A program made the position numbers and the translations under genes. Below the pieces are notes generated by a model. That model was not told the origin of the DNA, ran no database searches, and saw only the letters and a list, made by a program, of their open reading frames with translations. From QHBQ01 sp038230695 (GTDB taxonomy: Bacteria; Chloroflexota; Chloroflexia; QHBQ01): 10,128 bases of DNA. Location: positions 1 through 10,128 of the forward strand of contig JBBRMT010000167.1 in NCBI GenBank assembly GCA_038230695.1. The letters run 5' to 3'. Positions 6,637 through 10,128 of the stretch are shown here, piece by piece; position 1 is the first letter of the stretch, and each line of letters opens with the position of its first letter.

Positions 6637-7196
6637 GCGCGATCAAGAAATGGCAGATACTTGCGCGACGGCTGCCGGTGGATGACGAGTGGCTGCAGGT
6701 GCGGGCCGACGATGTGCTGACCGGCACGGGCGCGGTGCTGCGCGATTACTATACGGTACGCAAGAAGGATTTTGCCCTGATCGTGCCAGTGACCGACGAT
6801 GGGCAATTGCTGCTAATCCGTGAATATAAACACGCCATCGGCGAGGTAGTGTGGGCGCTGCCAGCGGGTATTATTGACCCCGGCGAAGATGCAGCGGCGG
6901 CGGCGGCGCGGGAGCTTGAGGAGGAAACTGGCTGGCGGGCGCGAACCATCGAGTCGCTGGGGCGGTATATAGTATCGGACGCATTTGTGGCCGACTACGC
7001 CTATTTCTACCTTGCCCGCGACCTGAGCGACACCGGCGTGCAGCACTTCGACAGCAGCGAACAGATTGAGGTTTGCCTGATGCCCTTCGACGAGGCGGTG
7101 GCTGCCACGATGCGCGGCGAGTTGTTTCCCAGTTTGGGCGCAGTGGCGGCGCTGCTGCTGGCAAAGCAGCGGCTGGAAGGTGAGCAGGGTAAATGA
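6633..7196 (+). CDS. Nudix hydrolase, ADP-ribose pyrophosphatase-like
   Basis: The 187-residue protein carries a complete Nudix box, GX5EX7REUXEEXGU, at residues 79-101: G79, E85, R93, E94, E97, E98 and G100 are all present, with a run of six alanines in the helix. The flanking pattern, an N-terminal beta region, the segment RKKDFALIVPV (43-53) and LIREYKHAIGEVVWALPAG (61-79), is that of ADP-ribose/ADP-sugar pyrophosphatases, which split a nucleoside diphosphate sugar into NMP and sugar phosphate in a Mg-dependent way. In an operon with an NDP-sugar epimerase an NDP-sugar substrate is plausible, but ADP-ribose housecleaning is equally possible. The GTG start (6633) overlaps the preceding TGA in GTGA, so translation is probably coupled. 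The end overlaps the next gene in ATGA. Confidence 0.92.
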   Translation: MSAIKKWQILARRLPVDDEWLQVRADDVLTGTGAVLRDYYTVRKKDFALIVPVTDDGQLLLIREYKHAIGEVVWALPAGIIDPGEDAAAAAARELEEETGWRARTIESLGRYIVSDAFVADYAYFYLARDLSDTGVQHFDSSEQIEVCLMPFDEAVAATMRGELFPSLGAVAALLLAKQRLEGEQGK

Positions 7197-7558
7197 CTAA
7201 CGCGACGATTATCATGATTGTGGCAGTGTTGCTGGTGGTGGGCGAGGGTTTCGCCTACTGGTATCGCACCCGCCGACGGCTACGCACGATGGGCCTACTT
7301 ACTATTGCCAGCTTCTTCGCCATCGCCTTCGCCGACGCGCTGCTGGTAAGGCTATTGGCAGGGCTGCTAGGCGATGGCGTGGGTGGCTGGCCCGGCTTCG
7401 GCGAACTGGTGATGTGGCTGAGTGGCCTGGGGATAGTCGCCAGCGTGATGCTCGGCCTGTTCGTGCGCTGGACGCTTCGCACCGACATTACCGACATCCC
7501 TGGCGCGGACAAGCGCGAGCCGCCGGTCGGCAACGACGATCGCCCCACCGGATTCTAA
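7193..7558 (+). CDS. Small three-helix membrane protein, unknown function
   Basis: I do not recognise this 121-residue protein. Hydrophobic segments at about 5-23, 34-57 and 70-92 should span the membrane, with a basic loop YRTRRRLRT (24-32) and a hydrophilic, acidic-to-mixed tail from 97 that ends in PVGNDDRPTGF. The ATG overlaps the Nudix TGA in ATGA, so it belongs to the same operon and is likely its last gene; 74 bases separate it from the next. No hairpin terminator is evident after the TAA at 7556-7558. A membrane partner for the sugar-nucleotide enzymes is conceivable but unsupported. Confidence 0.78.
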   Translation: MTNATIIMIVAVLLVVGEGFAYWYRTRRRLRTMGLLTIASFFAIAFADALLVRLLAGLLGDGVGGWPGFGELVMWLSGLGIVASVMLGLFVRWTLRTDITDIPGADKREPPVGNDDRPTGF

Positions 7559-7597
7559 ACTACATTTGTAATACTTCCAGAGGCCGAGCCGCAGCTA

Positions 7598-7626
7598 TTG
7601 CGCCAACTGATGGTAGTTGATACAAT
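7598..7626 (+). promoter_or_regulatory. Promoter of the EAD7/TPR gene, predicted leaderless
   Basis: TTGCGC (7598-7603), exactly 17 bases, then TACAAT (7621-7626) with an extended TGA in front. A start seven bases after the hexamer falls on 7633, the A of the ATG, and there is no Shine-Dalgarno site, so the transcript is probably leaderless. Confidence 0.55.
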
Positions 7627-7632
7627 GGCTAC

Positions 7633-7986
7633 ATGGACGATGAGGCGCTACATCATCGGCTAGCCACCAACCTCGACGACGAGGACCTACGGATGCTTTG
7701 CAGGCATCTTGCAGGCCACGCCCCGGCTTGCCACGATCTGGATGCAGCGCGACTAACTGGCAAAGGTGTCGAGGGTCATACAAAGTCACTGGTTAGCTAC
7801 AGCCGGATGCGCCAGTCGCGCACCGCGCTGCTCGAAAGTCTGCATGAAGTTGCCCCCAGCATCCTGGCAGCCGACTACCCACCTGGCGTGAGTGGGCCAT
7901 CGCGCAGGATGCGCTTCCGCCACCGCCAACCGGCCCGCATCCCAGCGAACGGCGGCAATGGCACAATGTGCAGCTCAAGAGCTTGA
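7633..7986 (+). CDS. EAD7-like effector-associated domain protein (5' part of a split EAD7-TPR gene)
   Basis: The first 80 or so residues fit the pattern of effector-associated domain 7, a small helical death-like adaptor module used in bacterial conflict and signalling systems of multicellular and complex bacteria: L(5-6 residues)L-(A)-(N)-L-DDEDLRMLC-(RHL), then GKG (43-45), a KSLVSY helix (51-56), and RTALLESLHEVAPSI (63-77). Members bind the same domain on partner proteins and so bring effectors together. From about residue 80 the sequence turns into Arg/Pro-rich nonsense (SRRMRFRHRQPARIP) before the TGA at 7984-7986, while another frame becomes sensible. I therefore treat the tail after about 80 as a frameshift product. 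There is no SD site; the ATG coincides with the predicted start of transcription. EAD7 is assigned by eye, without a profile search. Confidence 0.6.
   Translation: MDDEALHHRLATNLDDEDLRMLCRHLAGHAPACHDLDAARLTGKGVEGHTKSLVSYSRMRQSRTALLESLHEVAPSILAADYPPGVSGPSRRMRFRHRQPARIPANGGNGTMCSSRA
7848..7983 (+). other. Zone of a -1 frame change joining the EAD7 and TPR parts
   Basis: The TPR frame is open back to a TGA at 7845-7847 and the EAD7 frame closes at 7984-7986, so a single -1 shift anywhere between restores one protein. Around TAC-CCA (7876-7881) the join would read DYPTWREWAIAQDALPPPP, a credible Pro-rich linker. A C5 run at 7853-7857 is an obvious slippage point. No classical X-XXY-YYZ heptamer lies in the right frame. 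Confidence 0.6.
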
Positions 7987-9344
7987 TTAGCACGATGTAC
8001 GATGCGGCCATCGCTACTATCTGGCCGCAAGTAATCAGTATCAGTGAGGCGGTCGCTGAACTGCATCCCGGCGGCCAGCTACCGCAAAAAGCAGTGGAGG
8101 CCGTCTCGATGTGGCTGGGCGATGCTTATTATGCGATGGGCGATTATCGGCAGGCGCTGACGGGATACACCAGGGCAATCAATGGCGGTGGGATGGTGAT
8201 TGCCTACTGCAAGCGCGGAGATGCCTATTATGCAAGGCGAAGGTACAACCTTGCTATGGAGGATTACAACCGCGCCATCTGCATCCAGCCAGATTACAGC
8301 GGCGCTTACTATGGGCGCGGCAATGTCTACTTCATGCGCGGTCAATGCGTGGCGGCGATCATCGAGTACAATCTAGTCATCGAACTAGATCCCAACTTTG
8401 CTCCTGCTTACTACCAGCGTGGCAGCGCCTACGATCAGCTCTGCTATTACAAGGGGGCATTTGCCGACTACGGTCGCGCCATTCACTACGACCAAAGCAT
8501 GGCTGCACCTGCTTATAACCGACGCGGCAACATCAGTTATGCCCGGAAGCAATATGGCGAGGCAATGGCCGACTACAATCGGGCGATCCACGCTGACCCC
8601 GGCTTCGCCAGCGCCTACTTCAACCGCGCTAACCTCTATCGGCGACAAGGCGACCGGCTGAAAGCTAGCCGCGACTACGCTAAGGCGATTGAATTGAGCG
8701 CGGATACCATACTGAAGGCGGAGGCGGAGCAAGCGTTGCAAGGGTTGGGGGTTGTCACAACTTACCACGCTGAACGCTTGCCACAAAATGATGATTGCGC
8801 GGGGCGATGCCGTATTATCGTAGGGGCGAACCATTGTTCGCCCTGGCGCGACTTACTGCTCCCTGCTGCCCAGCGCGAAATCGGCATTGAAGGTGACAAG
8901 GGTGCGGCTAACCGCATCAGGGTCGGTGACGATGACGCTGACCTCGCGGCGCTCATCCAGGCTCTGAGCGATCAAGTTGGTGCTACCCAGCAGCATATCT
9001 GTATCATCGCGCACCATCATCTTGGCATGGATCTTCAGCGACTTAGGAAATACTGCCTGCACGCTGGAGGCAAGGCGGCTCAACTGAGTCGCGCCATCGC
9101 GGCTCTTCTGTTCGCTCAACACCATTCGCACGGTTACACCCGCATTAGCGCGTACCGCCAGCGCGTTGATTACCTGGGGGTCGCTGAACTGCTCGTGTTC
9201 GATCAGCAGGCTACGCCTGGCCGCATGGATAAAGTCGAGGATGGCGGCGCGGCTGTCGCCGGGGCTGATAATCAGCGGCTGCTGCTGCGCGGCGGATGGC
9301 TGGCCCTGCTGCTGCTGCCAGTCGGCGCTGAAGGTGGTGTTTAG
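7968..9344 (+). CDS. TPR-repeat protein, 3' part of the split EAD7-TPR gene; stop probably lost
   Basis: Six tetratricopeptide repeats of 34 residues run from about 8106 to 8720, with the usual W/Y-LG-Y-A and A-x-x-Y-x-x-A-I-x-x-x-P pattern (for example GDAYYARRRYNLAMEDYNRA). TPR arrays are protein-binding scaffolds. The GTG at 7968 and the ATG at 7995 lack any ribosome binding site, and the frame is meaningful upstream of both (ERRQWHNVQLKS), so this is better read as a continuation of the EAD7 gene than as an independent gene. After about 8757 the frame passes a palindrome (8823-8844) and then runs about 490 bases antisense through the phospholipase D-like gene; that tail is probably not native protein. 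The supported protein part is therefore roughly 7860-8757. Confidence 0.6.
   Translation: MQLKSLISTMYDAAIATIWPQVISISEAVAELHPGGQLPQKAVEAVSMWLGDAYYAMGDYRQALTGYTRAINGGGMVIAYCKRGDAYYARRRYNLAMEDYNRAICIQPDYSGAYYGRGNVYFMRGQCVAAIIEYNLVIELDPNFAPAYYQRGSAYDQLCYYKGAFADYGRAIHYDQSMAAPAYNRRGNISYARKQYGEAMADYNRAIHADPGFASAYFNRANLYRRQGDRLKASRDYAKAIELSADTILKAEAEQALQGLGVVTTYHAERLPQNDDCAGRCRIIVGANHCSPWRDLLLPAAQREIGIEGDKGAANRIRVGDDDADLAALIQALSDQVGATQQHICIIAHHHLGMDLQRLRKYCLHAGGKAAQLSRAIAALLFAQHHSHGYTRISAYRQRVDYLGVAELLVFDQQATPGRMDKVEDGGAAVAGADNQRLLLRGGWLALLLLPVGAEGGV
8823..8844. repeat. Short palindrome between the convergent TPR and PLD genes
   Basis: GGGCGAAC-CATT-GTTCGCCC (8824-8843) plus one wobble pair forms a strong hairpin nine bases after the PLD stop. 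It begins with GTAGGGGCG (8820-8828), which recurs at 9834-9842. There is no U-run on either side, so it looks like a dispersed REP-like palindrome more than a textbook terminator, though it may still end transcripts. Confidence 0.55.
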
Positions 9345-9734
9345 CGCAGCGATCACCGCCTGGTCATGGGTGGTCATGCCGTAGTCGCGGGTAACATTCC
9401 AGTCAGCGACATAGTTCAGGGTAAAGATGGCGGCCAGGGAGTTGTCAGCAACGAAGCACTTGGCATGGCTTCTGGGGAAGTAGGCTGGCCCCCACTTGAC
9501 TGCCAGACCTGCCTGGGTCAGCCGCTGGTAAGCCGCTGCCGAGGTGTCCGAGGTCTTGTCCAGTATCGCTCGTACCACTACGCCGCGCTTGACCGCCTCA
9601 TCCAGCGCCTGCTCAATCTCCTCGTTCTCCATCTTGAAGATATAGATGTCGAGGGCATGCTGCGTCTGGTTGATCAGGTCCAGCACCGGGGTCAACCCAT
9701 CGTCGGGCAACACGAAGTAATTCAAATCGGTCAT
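8853..9734 (-). CDS. Phospholipase D-like protein with two HKD motifs
   Basis: The 293-residue protein has the duplicated PLD fold. Each half carries an HxK(x)4D motif: H90, K92, D97 in SHAKCFVAD and H236, K238, D243 in IHAKMMVRD, followed by the usual small-residue strands (IFTLNY; LLGSTNL). Members act on phosphodiesters through a phospho-histidine intermediate and include phospholipases, cardiolipin synthases and nucleases. Its small size, lack of signal peptide or membrane helix and the central Gln-rich linker (139-152, QQQQGQPSAAQQQ-like) fit a soluble PLDc_2-type enzyme; the substrate, lipid or nucleic acid, cannot be told. The ATG at 9734 is fixed by AGGAGG (9746-9741) six bases upstream; reading back to 9857 would add 41 residues across the promoter. 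It is convergent with the EAD7-TPR gene and ends TAA at 8855-8853. Confidence 0.9.
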   Translation of the reverse strand: MTDLNYFVLPDDGLTPVLDLINQTQHALDIYIFKMENEEIEQALDEAVKRGVVVRAILDKTSDTSAAAYQRLTQAGLAVKWGPAYFPRSHAKCFVADNSLAAIFTLNYVADWNVTRDYGMTTHDQAVIAALNTTFSADWQQQQGQPSAAQQQPLIISPGDSRAAILDFIHAARRSLLIEHEQFSDPQVINALAVRANAGVTVRMVLSEQKSRDGATQLSRLASSVQAVFPKSLKIHAKMMVRDDTDMLLGSTNLIAQSLDERREVSVIVTDPDAVSRTLVTFNADFALGSREQ

Positions 9735-9765
9735 GATTGTCCTCCTGCAAAGTTGGGGTCTGGAT

Positions 9766-9774
9766 ATTATAGCA
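9766..9774 (-). promoter_or_regulatory. Extended -10 promoter of the PLD-like gene
   Basis: On the minus strand TGC precedes a perfect TATAAT (9771-9766). No convincing -35 stands 16-18 bases upstream, which is tolerated with an extended -10. The start should be near 9759, giving a 25-base leader with AGGAGG. Confidence 0.6.
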
Positions 9775-9777
9775 TAG

Positions 9778-9806
9778 TTGATGCCAAAGCATCCTGGCAT
9801 AATCAA
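9778..9806. promoter_or_regulatory. Dyad between divergent promoters (possible operator)
   Basis: ATGCCA (9781-9786) and TGGCAT (9795-9800) are exact complements eight bases apart. The outer parts TTGA and TCAA also pair once a 3-base offset is allowed. The dyad sits over the -35 position of the PLD promoter and the -10 of the rightward one, a place from which one regulator could touch both. Confidence 0.35.
9795..9803 (+). promoter_or_regulatory. Candidate extended -10 promoter of the gene at 9893
   Basis: TGG followed by CATAAT (9798-9803) matches an extended -10; no good -35 is seen. A start near 9810 would give a leader of about 83 bases containing both hairpins described below. Confidence 0.35.
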
Positions 9807-9833
9807 TGCACATATTACTGAAACGCCGGTAAA

Positions 9834-9867
9834 GTAGGGGCGGTGGCAATTACCCACCCCCGCCCCT
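9834..9867 (+). other. Upstream hairpin in the leader of the gene at 9893
   Basis: AGGGGCGG (9836-9843) pairs with CCGCCCCT (9860-9867). After a 3-C bulge TGG (9844-9846) pairs with CCA (9854-9856). It starts with the same GTAGGGGCG as the palindrome at 8820. Its 3' arm shares CCCCT (9863-9867) with the next hairpin. Confidence 0.45.
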
Positions 9868-9881
9868 CCCGGTGGGAGGGG
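9863..9881 (+). other. Hairpin burying the Shine-Dalgarno site of the gene at 9893
   Basis: CCCCTCCC (9863-9870), a GGT loop and GGGAGGGG (9874-9881) make a perfect 8-bp stem. The right arm is the only Shine-Dalgarno-like sequence before the ATG at 9893, and TTTT follows at 9884-9887. It could block translation, act as a weak attenuator, or be a dispersed palindrome. It cannot form together with the hairpin at 9836-9867. Confidence 0.5.
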
Positions 9882-9892
9882 AGTTTTACAAG

Positions 9893-10128
9893 ATGGCGAA
9901 ACTGACTACTTATGCGGCGCAGGCGCAGTTCAAGGCTTACGGCTGGCTGGGCTTGGCGCTGATTGTATTGGGGCAGACCCTAACTTACGTGCATTGGCGA
10001 CCCCTATCCGATTACTGGTTTGGCTTGGTCTGGTTTGGCTACATCCTGACCGTGGATGCGCTGACCTACCGGCGTGATGGCTATTCGCTGCTGATGAACC
10101 GACGGCGCGACTGGCTGCTGATGCTGCC
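9893..10128 (+). CDS. Membrane protein, 5' part only (runs off the window)
   Basis: The ATG is preceded by GGGAGGGGAG ending nine bases upstream, and the frame stays open for 78 codons to the window edge. The visible part starts MAKLTTYAAQ and has two likely membrane helices, around residues 17-32 (WLGLALIVLGQTL) and 44-57 (YWFGLVWFGYIL), followed by DALTYRRDGYSLLMNRRRDWLLML, an Arg-rich loop leading into another hydrophobic stretch. I do not recognise the family for certain; similar Trp/Tyr-rich multi-pass proteins are common among uncharacterised bacterial membrane proteins. Expression may depend on the hairpins in its leader. Confidence 0.7.
   Translation, partial: MAKLTTYAAQAQFKAYGWLGLALIVLGQTLTYVHWRPLSDYWFGLVWFGYILTVDALTYRRDGYSLLMNRRRDWLLML

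Noticed and set aside
7559..7597. Terminator after the small membrane-protein gene
   Set aside because: Only a 4-bp dyad (TACA-TT-TGTA) without a U-run is present; not enough to call.
7848..7983. Programmed -1 ribosomal frameshift signal
   Set aside because: No X-XXY-YYZ heptamer in the zero frame and no obvious stimulatory hairpin were found; mutation, slippage or sequence error is simpler, though recoding is not excluded.
9735..9857. 41-residue N-terminal extension of the PLD-like protein
   Set aside because: It would cross a perfect extended -10 and the AGGAGG site that fixes the ATG at 9734.

Overview
The window looks like a chromosomal segment of a Chloroflexota bacterium, most probably class Chloroflexia. 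The reasons are moderately high GC, a surface protein built on a long Thr-Asn-Thr-Pro stalk (very common in that phylum), an EAD7-type death-like adaptor domain next to TPRs, a pyrophosphate-type phosphofructokinase, and frequent TTG/GTG starts behind strong Shine-Dalgarno sites. This assignment rests on family knowledge and was not tested by alignment. No tRNA, rRNA, CRISPR array or insertion sequence was seen.

Left part (1-4200, minus strand): an LPXTG-type secreted stalk protein (4101-2455) ends at a clear hairpin terminator. A separate transcription unit follows, a UDP-sugar 6-dehydrogenase (2251-917) coupled by a one-base stop/start overlap to a nine-helix membrane protein (917-27). This is envelope work: sugar-nucleotide supply, a membrane partner and a wall-anchored surface protein. 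The dehydrogenase promoter is overlain by a perfect 14-bp inverted repeat.

The divergent control region (4102-4441) separates the stalk-protein gene from a rightward operon. It holds two opposed promoters and a helically phased array of TTGGTAA repeats with an 11-bp period, the typical layout of a PhoB/OmpR-family response-regulator site.

Middle part (4442-7558, plus strand): a tightly packed operon of PPi-type phosphofructokinase, extended-SDR NDP-sugar epimerase/dehydratase, ADP-ribose-pyrophosphatase-like Nudix hydrolase and a small three-helix membrane protein. Spacings are 14 bp, then two 4-base overlaps (GTGA and ATGA).

Right part (7598-10128): a probably leaderless gene encodes an EAD7-like domain, then loses frame by -1 and continues as six TPRs. 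I read this as one split or frameshifted EAD7-TPR gene whose natural stop is also missing, so its reading frame runs antisense into a convergent two-HKD phospholipase D-like gene (9734-8853). A divergent, incomplete membrane-protein gene starts at 9893, behind two mutually exclusive hairpins, one of which buries its Shine-Dalgarno site.

The candidates most worth a second look are the EAD7-TPR gene beside the PLD-family enzyme, the 11-bp phased repeat array, and the alternative hairpins upstream of 9893. Nothing here amounts to a proven new system.
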